A stretch of 64,000 nucleotides of DNA from Streptomyces massasporeus (GTDB taxonomy: Bacteria > Actinomycetota > Actinomycetes > Streptomycetales > Streptomycetaceae). The translations under genes and the position numbers were made by a program. Shown in pieces: positions 49,609-57,261 of the stretch. The stretch lies in NCBI RefSeq assembly GCF_014648995.1, contig NZ_BMSE01000027.1, forward strand, positions 37,534 to 101,533. The letters are read 5' to 3'. Positions within the stretch are counted from its first letter, which is position 1; the number at the start of each line of letters is the position of its first letter. The notes below the pieces were generated by a model. The model searched no databases. It was not told the origin of the DNA and was given only the letters and a program-made list of their open reading frames with translations.

Positions 49609-49718
49609 TCCCGGAAGCGTCCCGTGATTCCCGAAAGCGGTCCGTGACCCGAAAGCGTCCCGCGATTCCCGAAAGCGGGTCCGTGACTCGAAAGCGTTCC
49701 GTGATTCCCGGAAACATC
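49609..49718. repeat. Alternating tandem repeats between oxidase and ligase genes
   Basis: CGTGATTCCCGAAAGCGGTC (49623-49642) and CGTGACCCGAAAGCGTCC (49643-49660) alternate in five units up to 49718, with a diverged unit at 49609. All carry (C)CCGAAAGCG. Could be a regulator-binding array or an RNA element; no terminator-like stem is evident. Confidence 0.75.
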
Positions 49719-49742
49719 TCTTGCTTTCTTGAGAGGAGGACC

Positions 49743-51428
49743 ATGACCACCGAAGCCATTCCCCGCCCCTATGCGCGCCGCGTCCTCGCGGCGCTGGGCA
49801 GGGACCCGACCCGCATCGTCCTGCACCGGCCGGAACGGACGGTGACGGCAGGGGAGTTGCGCGCGTCCGCCTTGGGCAGCGCAGCGCTCCTGCACTCCCA
49901 CGGCGTCCGCCCCGGCACCACCGTCGCCATCCTGACCGGCCCCAACCACCCGCTGATGCTCAGCGCCCGCTACGCCGTCCATCTGCTCGGCGCCACCTCC
50001 GTCTACGTCCGCTCGATGAACCCGCGCACGGACACCGAGACCTTCTCGGTCGCCACCCAGACCGGGCTCCTGCGTGACCTCGGGGTGTCGCTGCTGCTCG
50101 TGGACGACACGGACGAGGAGAGCACGGCCCGCGGCCGATGGCTGGCGCGTCGTCGGCCCGGCCTGACCGTGCGGGCGATCCCGCGCACGGCGGACGGGCA
50201 CGACACCGTGCCACCGGCCCCGCCGCCGCGCCCCGACGACCTGGCCGTCGTCGACTTCACCAGCGGCAGCACCGGCCGGCCCAAGATGGTCGCCCAGCGC
50301 TACGGCACCCGCGAACACCTCGTCGACCGGCTCGCCTCCGGCCTCGACCCCCGGGGCCCGGCGACGCTGCTGTCGGTCACGCCGGTCAGCCACACGACGG
50401 CACCCATGGCCGACGCCGTGCTGTGCTCAGGCGGCACGGTCGTCCTGCACGACGAGTTCGACGCCGACGCGACCCTGACGGCGATCGCCGAACTGGGCGT
50501 CACCGACGTCTACTTGGCGGTGCCCCACCTGTATCGCCTGCTCGACCACCCGCTGGTCACCTCGTTCGACCTGTCCTCGCTGCGCCGCATCACCTACAGC
50601 GGCACCCCGGCCGCCCCCGAGCGGGTCCGGCAGGCGGTCCGGGCCTTCGGCGACGTCCTCATCCAGGTGTACGGCACCACGGAGGCGGGCGGCATCAGCA
50701 GTCTCACGCCGCTCGACCACCGCGAACCCGAACTGCTGGGCTCGGCGGGCCGGCCCTTCCCCTGGGTGCGCGTCGAGATCCGGGCAGCGGATTCCGGCGC
50801 CCCGCTGGGCCGCGGCCGGACCGGCGAGATCTGGATCAACTCGCCTACCGTGTCCGCCGGTTACCTCGACGACGCGGAGCTGACCCGGGCGACCTACCGG
50901 GACGGCTGGCTGCGCACCGGCGACCTCGGGCACTGGGACCGCTACGGCTACCTCCGGCTCGACGGCCGGGTCGGCGACGTCATCAAGCACGGCGGCCTCA
51001 AGCTCGACCCGGCCGCCATCGAGGCGGCGCTGCTCCAGCACCCGCAGGTGCGGCAGGCGGCGGTGTTCGGCGTACGCGACGAGGACCTCGTGGAGCAGGT
51101 CCACGCCGCCGTCGAACTCCACTCCGGCGCCGGCCACACCTCCTGCGACCTGCGCGGCTACGTCGCCGCGACGCTCACCCCGGAACACGCCCCGGTCGGC
51201 GTCTCGGTCTGGCCCGAGCTCCCGCTGACGCCGTCCGGCAAACCGGACCGGGCCAGGTTGCGGGAGGTCACCGCACCGGTGCGGACCCGGCCCGGGGGGT
51301 CGGGGCCGCCCGCCGAGCCGCGCGGCACCGGTCCGCCCGACCCCGGCGGCTCCGCCGGACCAGACGCCCGCCGGGCCACCGACCGGCGTACGCGTACCGA
51401 TCCGCGCAACAGAAAGGGCATCCCATGA
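49743..51428 (+). CDS. AMP-forming acyl ligase (probable AHBA-activating enzyme)
   Basis: 561 residues of the ANL superfamily. Motifs: VDFTSGSTGRPKM (A3), YGTTEAGG (A5), LRTGDLGHWDRYGYL (A7/A8) and LPLTPSGKPDRARL with the C-terminal catalytic Lys. It adenylates a carboxylate and transfers it to CoA or an acceptor. GAGAGGAGG precedes ATG 49743. The next genes make 3-amino-4-hydroxybenzoate, so this is the obvious candidate substrate. There is no carrier protein in the cluster, so CoA or a peptide amine would be the acceptor (inference). A Pro/Arg-rich tail of ~60 residues follows the domain. Confidence 0.88.
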   Translation: MTTEAIPRPYARRVLAALGRDPTRIVLHRPERTVTAGELRASALGSAALLHSHGVRPGTTVAILTGPNHPLMLSARYAVHLLGATSVYVRSMNPRTDTETFSVATQTGLLRDLGVSLLLVDDTDEESTARGRWLARRRPGLTVRAIPRTADGHDTVPPAPPPRPDDLAVVDFTSGSTGRPKMVAQRYGTREHLVDRLASGLDPRGPATLLSVTPVSHTTAPMADAVLCSGGTVVLHDEFDADATLTAIAELGVTDVYLAVPHLYRLLDHPLVTSFDLSSLRRITYSGTPAAPERVRQAVRAFGDVLIQVYGTTEAGGISSLTPLDHREPELLGSAGRPFPWVRVEIRAADSGAPLGRGRTGEIWINSPTVSAGYLDDAELTRATYRDGWLRTGDLGHWDRYGYLRLDGRVGDVIKHGGLKLDPAAIEAALLQHPQVRQAAVFGVRDEDLVEQVHAAVELHSGAGHTSCDLRGYVAATLTPEHAPVGVSVWPELPLTPSGKPDRARLREVTAPVRTRPGGSGPPAEPRGTGPPDPGGSAGPDARRATDRRTRTDPRNRKGIP

Positions 51429-52405
51429 CCGCATTCGGCCACTTCGCCAGGTCACTGAGGCTGCGGCGGCTCTACCGCCACAGCACGGCAGGCCTGATGA
51501 TCACCCCTCTCGACCACTCGATCAGCGACGGGCCCGTCGCTCCCAAGGGCTCCAGCCTCGACCACCTCGCCGGGCAGCTCGCCGCCGGCGGCGCGGACGC
51601 GGTGGTCGTGCACAAGGGCAGCGTCCGGCACATCAGCCCGGAGCGGTTCGCCGCGATGTCGCTGATCATCCATCTCAACGCGTCCACCAGCCAGGCGCTC
51701 GACCCCGACGCCAAGTACGTGGTGACGCAGGTCGAGGAGGCCCTCCGGCTAGGCGCGGACGCGGTGAGCGTCCACGTCAACGTCGGCTCCGACGACGAGC
51801 GGCAGCAGATCGGCGACCTCGGACGGATCGCCGACGCCTGCGACCGGTGGAACCTGCCGCTGCTCGCCATGGTGTACCCGCGCGGCCCCCGGGTCACCGA
51901 CCCGCGCGACCCGGACCTGGTGGCGCACGCCGTCACCGTCGCCTCCGACCTGGGCGCGGACCTGGTCAAGACCGTCTTCCTCGGCTCGACCGCGGAGATG
52001 CTCGACCTGACCGCGGCCTGCCCGGTGCCCGTCCTCGTGGCGGGCGGTCCCGCGATGCCCACCGAGGAGGACGTGCTGGCCTACGTCCGGGACGCCCTGG
52101 CCGGCGGCGCGGGCGGGGTGGCGATGGGCCGCAACATCTTCCAGGCCTCCGACCCGCGGCAGCTCGCGGCCAAGGTCGCCCGGCTGATCCACCACTTTCC
52201 GGAGCAGCACTTCGCCCCGCTCGCCTTCCCGGCCGACGCGCACCGGGCCGAGCGGCTGACCCCCGATCACCTGGACGCCCCGGCCCACCTCGGCGCGCCC
52301 GGCTCCCCGCTCGACCACGACACGCGCCACCTCTCCGACCCTTCGTACTCCTCACACCCGACAGGAGGTCCGCATCATGACGGACGCAAAACTGTGCTGG
52401 CTTGA
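51425..52405 (+). CDS. griI: GriI-like aldolase (3,4-AHBA pathway, first step)
   Basis: 326 residues, DhnA/LacD/FbaB-type class I aldolase. MITPLDHSISDGP is the substrate-phosphate region, LGADLVKTVF holds the Schiff-base Lys, and VAGGPAMPTEEDVL and GGVAMGRNIFQA form the phosphate loop. GriI joins aspartate semialdehyde to dihydroxyacetone phosphate. The start overlaps the ligase stop as ATGA. About 55 residues longer at the C-terminus than typical, because the frame runs through 29 bp of the next gene. Assignment rests on family and pairing with the GriH-like gene. Confidence 0.88.
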   Translation: MTAFGHFARSLRLRRLYRHSTAGLMITPLDHSISDGPVAPKGSSLDHLAGQLAAGGADAVVVHKGSVRHISPERFAAMSLIIHLNASTSQALDPDAKYVVTQVEEALRLGADAVSVHVNVGSDDERQQIGDLGRIADACDRWNLPLLAMVYPRGPRVTDPRDPDLVAHAVTVASDLGADLVKTVFLGSTAEMLDLTAACPVPVLVAGGPAMPTEEDVLAYVRDALAGGAGGVAMGRNIFQASDPRQLAAKVARLIHHFPEQHFAPLAFPADAHRAERLTPDHLDAPAHLGAPGSPLDHDTRHLSDPSYSSHPTGGPHHDGRKTVLA

Positions 52406-53492
52406 CATCCGCGGAGCCGGCACCGCCACCCAGGCCGTCCTCGAAGAGGCCCTGCACCAGCGCATCGACGGCATCGTCGCCGCCGACCCGGCCGCCTTCG
52501 CCGGTCTGCCGCCCACCGTCCGCAAGGTCCTGCTCTTCGAGGACGGGCTCGACGCCGTCCCCGCCGACCTGGGCGCCGCCGACCTGGTCGTCGTCCCGGG
52601 CCCCCGCGAGGAGCGGGCCGCGCTCCAGGAGGCCCACCCGGACGTCGAGTTCGGCCGCTACGTGGAGATCGTCGACGCCGACACCCTGGAGGACGCCTGC
52701 CTCGCGGCCCGCCTGGAGCCGTGGAGCGTGCTCGACTTCCGCGACCCCACCAAGATCCCGCTGGAGATCGTGATCGCCGCCGCCACCGGCGCCCCCGGCT
52801 CCATCATCACCACCGCGTCCAACACCGAGGAGGCCGAGATCATCTACGGCGTCCTGGAACTGGGCTCGGACGGCGTCCTGATGCGGGCCAGCACCGTCGG
52901 CGACGCCACCGCCCTGCGCACCGCCGCCAGCGCCCGGGGCGGCGAGATCGACCTGGTCGAACTCACCGTCACCCGGACCACGCACATCGGCATGGGGGAG
53001 CGGGCCTGCGTCGACACCACGACCCACTTCCGCAAGGACGAGGGCATCCTCGTCGGCTCGCACTCCAAGGGCATGGTGCTGTGCGTCAGTGAGACCCACC
53101 CGCTGCCGTACATGCCGACCCGCCCCTTCCGGGTCAACGCCGGCGCCCTGCACTCGTACACCGTCTCGCAGGCCGGCCGCACCCACTACCTCAGCGAACT
53201 CCACGCCGGAAGCAAGGTGCTGGCCGTCGACGTCAAGGGCCGCACCCGGCCCGTCAGCGTCGGCCGCGTCAAGATCGAGACCCGTCCGCTGATCTCCATC
53301 GACGCGGTCGCCCCGAGCGGGCAGACGGTCAACCTGATCCTCCAGGACGACTGGCACGTCCGCGTCCTCGGCCCGAACGCCGCCGTCCTCAACTCCACGG
53401 AGCTGAAGCCCGGCGACACCATCCTCGGGCACCTGCCCACGGCCGACCGCCACGTCGGCTACCCGATCGACGAGTTCTGCCTGGAGAAGTGA
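52377..53492 (+). CDS. griH: GriH-like 3-amino-4-hydroxybenzoate synthase (DHQ synthase II family)
   Basis: 371 residues. It shares the archaeal-type 3-dehydroquinate synthase II family core: ASNTEEAEIIYGVLELGSDGVLM, GMGERACVDTTTHF, EGILVGSHSKGMVLCVSETHPLPYMPTRPFRVNAGALHSY when followed in sequence, and LSELHAGSKVLAVD. In Streptomyces griseus GriH cyclises the GriI product to 3-amino-4-hydroxybenzoate. AGGAGG lies before the ATG. Last gene of the AHBA operon. Confidence 0.9.
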   Translation: MTDAKLCWLDIRGAGTATQAVLEEALHQRIDGIVAADPAAFAGLPPTVRKVLLFEDGLDAVPADLGAADLVVVPGPREERAALQEAHPDVEFGRYVEIVDADTLEDACLAARLEPWSVLDFRDPTKIPLEIVIAAATGAPGSIITTASNTEEAEIIYGVLELGSDGVLMRASTVGDATALRTAASARGGEIDLVELTVTRTTHIGMGERACVDTTTHFRKDEGILVGSHSKGMVLCVSETHPLPYMPTRPFRVNAGALHSYTVSQAGRTHYLSELHAGSKVLAVDVKGRTRPVSVGRVKIETRPLISIDAVAPSGQTVNLILQDDWHVRVLGPNAAVLNSTELKPGDTILGHLPTADRHVGYPIDEFCLEK

Positions 53493-53677
53493 GCCCGGCA
53501 CGTCACCGCACAACCGTCGCCGCAGCGACCGCACCAGCCCGACCAGCGCTCGCACGGCATCAACGCCCCGCCCCGGCACCCCTCGTGCCGGGGCCGGCGC
53601 GCGTCCGCCCACCGCCGGCACCGCCCGCCCCGTCGGCACCACCCGCACCACCGACACTGCCCGCATCGCCTGCGCCG

Positions 53678-53704
53678 CCCACACCGCCCACACCGCCCAC
53701 ACCG
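53678..53704. repeat. Three tandem copies of CCCACACCG
   Basis: A 9-bp unit repeated three times in the Pro-codon-rich, apparently non-coding 215-bp gap between griH-like and the NarL-type regulator gene. Confidence 0.8.
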
Positions 53705-53707
53705 CCC

Positions 53708-54313
53708 TCACAGCAACCCGTGTTCCCCGGCGATCCGCGCCGCGTCGAACCGGTTGCGACCGCCGAGCTTCTTGATCGCGGCGGACGTCAGATTCCGCAC
53801 CGTGCCCGCCGCCAGATACAGCTCACCCGCGATCTCCTTCACCGTCGCCCCGCCGGCCGTCAGTCGCAGCACGTCCATCTCCCGCGTACTCAGCGACAGT
53901 TCACCGACCGAGACCGGCCGCAGCAGCGACGGATCGACGGTCAGGCAGCCGCCCGCGACACCCATCAGCGTCGTGACGAGCTGGGGGAGCCGGGCGTTCT
54001 TCGGCACGACGCCCAGCGCGCCGGCCGCAACCGCACGGTCCACCACCGACGACGTCGCCGCCCCGACCATCAGCGCCACCCCGCACCGGGGATGCCGGCT
54101 GCGCACGTCGGTGGCGACGCGCAGCGCCTTGCCGCCCATCGTGGACTCGCCGAGCAGCAGCACTGTGGGCCGGTGCCGCTCGACGGCCGGCTGCACGGAG
54201 TCGTACGACGTGGCCAGGCCGACGACCTCCAGTCCGTCGACGCCGTTGAGCGTCTCGGCGAAGGCCTCCAGCACGAGTTGGTGATCACCAGCGAGGACTA
54301 TGCGTATCGACAT
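53708..54313 (-). CDS. NarL/LuxR-type response regulator lacking the phospho-acceptor Asp
   Basis: 201 residues: receiver domain (MSIRIVLAGDHQLVLEAFAE) and a C-terminal LuxR HTH (LSTREMDVLRLTAGGATVKEIAGELYLAAGTVRNLTSAAIKKLGGRNR). Where Asp is expected (LLLD.xMPG) the sequence is TVLLLGESTMGG, so residue 55 is Gly. One of the two acidic pocket residues remains (D10). It is therefore an atypical, phosphorylation-independent regulator, as in many antibiotic clusters. No histidine kinase is nearby. Convergent with the AHBA operon. Confidence 0.88.
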   Translation of the reverse strand: MSIRIVLAGDHQLVLEAFAETLNGVDGLEVVGLATSYDSVQPAVERHRPTVLLLGESTMGGKALRVATDVRSRHPRCGVALMVGAATSSVVDRAVAAGALGVVPKNARLPQLVTTLMGVAGGCLTVDPSLLRPVSVGELSLSTREMDVLRLTAGGATVKEIAGELYLAAGTVRNLTSAAIKKLGGRNRFDAARIAGEHGLL

Positions 54314-54375
54314 GCTCGACCCCCGTACGGCAGGACTAAGGCAAAGACTCTGAAAAACATGACAGGTGGTGTCCG

Positions 54376-54894
54376 TCAGCCGGAGGGGGTGCGCCACTGC
54401 TCGTGCAGTCGCACCAGCCGCTCCACCACCGCCTGGGCCGCCTCCTCCAGGCCGAAGCCCTCGTGGCCCACGTCGACCTCGATGTGCTCGGCGCCGGCCG
54501 GCAGAGAGGCCGCGACGACACCCGACAGCACGCGGAACGCCGGAGCCAGTTCCTCGCCTCCGCTTGCGCACGGCACGACCACGACACTGGCGGTGACCGG
54601 ACCGAGGTCGGCGGCGATCTGGCCGGTCAGCGCACCGAAGCTCTCCGGCCGTTCCACATCGGCCTGATAGGGCAGTGCGACCAGCCCGATTCCGGCCAGT
54701 TCCTTGCACAGGAACGCCGCGTTGGTGGCGGCGTCGTCGCCGCGCCCCGGGTGCCCGGCGCCGACCACGGCGACCGCGGCGCCCAGCGCGCACAGCTGAC
54801 TGGTGACCCGCCGACCGACGCCGGTGGTGGCGTCTACGACGAGGACGACACAGCCCTGCAACGGCGGTGGTACATGTGCGACTGTGTGCGACAC
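54376..54894 (-). CDS. Truncated SDR-like Rossmann protein without catalytic Tyr-Lys
   Basis: 172 residues. The N-terminal nucleotide fold is clear (CVVLVVDATTGVGRRVTSQLCALGAAVAVVGAG) and ADVERPESFGALTGQIAADLGPVTASVVVVPCASGG follows the SDR course up to strand 4, but no YxxxK motif exists and the second half is missing. A nucleotide-binding regulatory or structural role is more likely than a dehydrogenase. GTG 54894 has AGGAG five bases upstream. It lies 62 bp before the atypical response regulator gene, in the same direction. Confidence 0.72.
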   Translation of the reverse strand: MSHTVAHVPPPLQGCVVLVVDATTGVGRRVTSQLCALGAAVAVVGAGHPGRGDDAATNAAFLCKELAGIGLVALPYQADVERPESFGALTGQIAADLGPVTASVVVVPCASGGEELAPAFRVLSGVVAASLPAGAEHIEVDVGHEGFGLEEAAQAVVERLVRLHEQWRTPSG

Positions 54895-55055
54895 CGGAAC
54901 TCCTGAGCGGGTAACGTGGCCAATATGTGAACGATCTACGGGGGATCTTCGCCCGACTTGCGACGGCTCCCCCGTGCCGTGCCTTCGCTCTCGAGCCGGC
55001 GCGACGGTCCGGTCCAGACATGCGGTTCACATGTGGTTCAAGGGGGAGACGCCAC

Positions 55056-56042
55056 GTGGACGACGTATCGCCGCTCGATCAGCAGACCCTCGCGGTGTAC
55101 CGCGCGATCCTGTTCCACAAGCAGCATGATCCGGACAAGCTCGCCGAGCTCCTCGACATCGGTGCCGACGATGTGCACGCGGCGCTCATGCGCTTGTCGG
55201 ACCTGTCCCTGCTCGCTCCGTCGGGCGACTCACCCGGCACACTGCGCGCGGTGAACCCCTCGCTCGGCCTGAAGGTCCTGCTCCAGCGGGAACAGGACGA
55301 ACTGGCCTGGCGGCAGCAGCGCATCGAGCAGAACCGGGCGGCACTCGCCGCGCTCGCCGCCGAGTACACGGCGTCGGGCGGGTCCGGCTCGGACGGCACC
55401 GAGCAGCTCGACAACGTCGACGAGATCCGCATCCGGCTGGAGGCCCTCGCCGAGTCGTGCCAGCAGGAGTCCCTCGTCTTCCACCCCGTGGGCGGGCTGA
55501 CCAAGGAGGCCATCGAGGCGTCCCGGCCGCTGAACGAACGGGCGCTCGCCCGGGGCGTACGGTTCCGCTCGATCTACCTCGACAGTGCCGTCAACGACCG
55601 GGTGACGAGGTCCCACGCGCAGTGGATGGCGGAGCACAACAGCGAGATCCGCACGTCGCCGACCCTGCCGATGCGACTGCTGATCATCGACACGACCGCG
55701 GCCATCGTGGCCAACCTGCCGGGCCAGACGGGCCCCGCGGCACTGATGTTCCACAGCCGGCCGGTGGTGCTCGCCATGCGGGCCCTGTTCGAGGCCTACT
55801 GGGAACACGCGACGCCGTTCCATCAGCACCCCTCACCCGACGACGACCCGCAGGGCCTCACCCCGCAGGAGCGCAAACTCCTGCAACTCCTCGCCACCGG
55901 CCTCACCGACGAGGCGGTGGCCCGGGCCCTCGGCATCGGCGTCCGCACCGAACGCCGCATCATGGCCGAGCTGATGGAGCGCCTGGGGGCCTCCAGCCGT
56001 TTCGAGGCGGGGGTCCAGGCGGCCCGCCGCCAGTGGATCTGA
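55056..56042 (+). CDS. LuxR-type regulator with TrmB-like N-terminus
   Basis: 328 residues. The N-terminal ~65 residues look like a winged helix (TLAVYRAILFHKQHDPDKLAELLDIGADDVHAALMRLSDLSLL), then a coiled-coil-like segment, a PLD-like middle domain and a LuxR HTH at about 270-328 (LTPQERKLLQLLATGLTDEAVARALGIGVRTERRIMAELMERLGASSRFEA). This architecture is typical of actinomycete RiPP and lanthipeptide cluster regulators. GTG 55056 has GGGGGAG seven bases upstream. It is the best candidate for pathway control. Confidence 0.88.
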   Translation: MDDVSPLDQQTLAVYRAILFHKQHDPDKLAELLDIGADDVHAALMRLSDLSLLAPSGDSPGTLRAVNPSLGLKVLLQREQDELAWRQQRIEQNRAALAALAAEYTASGGSGSDGTEQLDNVDEIRIRLEALAESCQQESLVFHPVGGLTKEAIEASRPLNERALARGVRFRSIYLDSAVNDRVTRSHAQWMAEHNSEIRTSPTLPMRLLIIDTTAAIVANLPGQTGPAALMFHSRPVVLAMRALFEAYWEHATPFHQHPSPDDDPQGLTPQERKLLQLLATGLTDEAVARALGIGVRTERRIMAELMERLGASSRFEAGVQAARRQWI

Positions 56043-56152
56043 CGGCAGCTCACGCTCTGGCCGGTGGGGCGAGGGGCCGGGTGCGGCGGTACCGGCGGTT
56101 TGGGCCGTGGGCCGGCACCCGGCATCTTGGTGGCTGCCCCGGTCGCGACGGT

Positions 56153-56224
56153 GGTCGCTGGAACCCCCGTGGTCGCGGTCGTTGGAACCCTCGCGACAGC
56201 GGTCGTTGGAACCCTCGCGACAGC
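56153..56224. repeat. 24-bp tandem repeat, three copies
   Basis: Two perfect copies of a unit beginning GGTCGTTGGAACCCTCGCGA (56177-56200, 56201-56224) and one diverged upstream copy (56153-56176), in the 211-bp gap between the LuxR gene and the DDFTW protein gene. Confidence 0.8.
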
Positions 56225-56253
56225 GTTCGCCGGCACCGTCGTGGTCGTGGAGA

Positions 56254-56595
56254 TCACCGCTCGCCCACCGGACCGGGCTGCCAGGTGAAGTCGTCGGGGC
56301 CCTCGGCGGGCGACTGGTGCCAGGTGAAGTCGTCACGGTTGTGCAGCGGACCCGGCGTCCAGGTGAAGTCGTCACCGCCCAGGGGCAGCGGCGTCCAGGT
56401 GAAGTCGTCGGGCGTGCCCGGCAGGTGCGGCAGCACGATGTCGCCCGGGATCCCGACGTGCGCGGCGACGGACGAGCCGGACCCCTGCTGGTCGGCGGCC
56501 TGAGCCGGCGCCGCCCAGGCGAGCGTGGCGAGCACGGCCGAACCGACGACGACGGCGGCGGCGGCGGCGGAACAACGCTTGGTGATGCGGATCAT
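56254..56595 (-). CDS. Secreted protein with four DDFTW repeats
   Basis: 113 residues, not recognised. A signal peptide covers residues 1-33 (ending APAQA). The mature ~80 residues contain DDFTW at 63-67, 75-79, 88-92 and 101-105, at spacings of 12, 13 and 13, separated by Pro/Gly-rich linkers such as TPLPLGG and QPGPVGER. ATG 56595 follows CGGAGA. A repeat peptide with conserved Asp, Phe and Trp could be a surface or matrix protein, or a multi-core precursor; no processing enzyme is adjacent except the RiPP cluster 8 kb away. Confidence 0.75.
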   Translation of the reverse strand: MIRITKRCSAAAAAVVVGSAVLATLAWAAPAQAADQQGSGSSVAAHVGIPGDIVLPHLPGTPDDFTWTPLPLGGDDFTWTPGPLHNRDDFTWHQSPAEGPDDFTWQPGPVGER

Positions 56596-56900
56596 TTCTG
56601 GTCTCCGTTCCCTGCGTGAGTCAGGACCTTTGCGACGATGCGCATGGAGCCAGTGGTGCTTCAGCTCCCCCGGACCGTTCCGCGTTCCCCGCGCTTCCCG
56701 GCCGCTGAGAAGAGAGAACCATCCCCCCGACCCCGCTGTCCGCATCCGGCCACGCCAGGAAGCTGCCTGGCAGGGAGTTGCACTCCGGGCCCCGGCAGGG
56801 GCGTGTCCGCAAGCTGCCGCACCAGCGAGATCGTCAACACGCGTGTATGCGAACTCGACGCGGTAGAGGGCCAGTTGAGACGGCCGGCCGTCGCGACCGG
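56596..56900. other. Gene-free spacer
   Basis: 305 bp between the DDFTW gene start and the small gene at 56901. It should hold the DDFTW promoter and the end of the small gene's transcript, but I see no strong hairpin, palindrome or additional coding frame with a ribosome binding site. Confidence 0.5.
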
Positions 56901-57161
56901 CTACCTGGCTGCGTAGGCGCCCGTCAGGTAGTCCAGATCCGGCCGGGGCGGCCCGCACCCGAGTATCGCGTCCACCGCGGGCCACAGTTCGACGGGTACG
57001 GGATAGCAGTAGAGCATCCAGGGATCGTCGGCGGCCGGCGTGATCACTTCCCGCAGCTGGAGGAACTGCTCGCGGCTGATGGGGTGCTCCACGCGCAAGG
57101 TGTCGTCCGCCTTGCTGAACCCCTCCAGGACCCAGACGACATCCGGCTCTTCCGAAGACAT
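56901..57161 (-). CDS. Small hypothetical protein (possibly DUF7683-like)
   Basis: 86 residues: VVWVLEGFSKADDTLRVEHPISREQFLQLREV followed by PWMLYCYPVPVELWPAVDAILG. The composition is that of a folded cytoplasmic protein and it resembles small actinomycete proteins of unknown function; the family name is from memory and uncertain. ATG 57161 lies near a weak AGGA site. Confidence 0.6.
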   Translation of the reverse strand: MSSEEPDVVWVLEGFSKADDTLRVEHPISREQFLQLREVITPAADDPWMLYCYPVPVELWPAVDAILGCGPPRPDLDYLTGAYAAR

Positions 57162-57195
57162 TCCGCGATCCTAATCGCATGTGGTCAACGGAAAA

Positions 57196-57239
57196 CCCGG
57201 GTCGGGGAGGAAGTGCCACCACTCCCTCCCCGACCCGGG
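57196..57239 (-). terminator. Rho-independent terminator after the beta-propeller gene
   Basis: 15-bp perfect stem (57196-57210 with 57225-57239) followed on the minus strand by TTTT, 22 bp beyond the stop at 57262. One of the few hairpins here with a T-run. Confidence 0.9.
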
Positions 57240-57261
57240 ATGCTTGGGCCGGTTGCCTGGG

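Noticed and set aside
56064..56288. 74-residue plus-strand frame with VVGTLATA repeats
   Set aside because: No ribosome binding site, overlaps the 3' end of the DDFTW gene, and the pattern is explained by the 24-bp tandem repeat.
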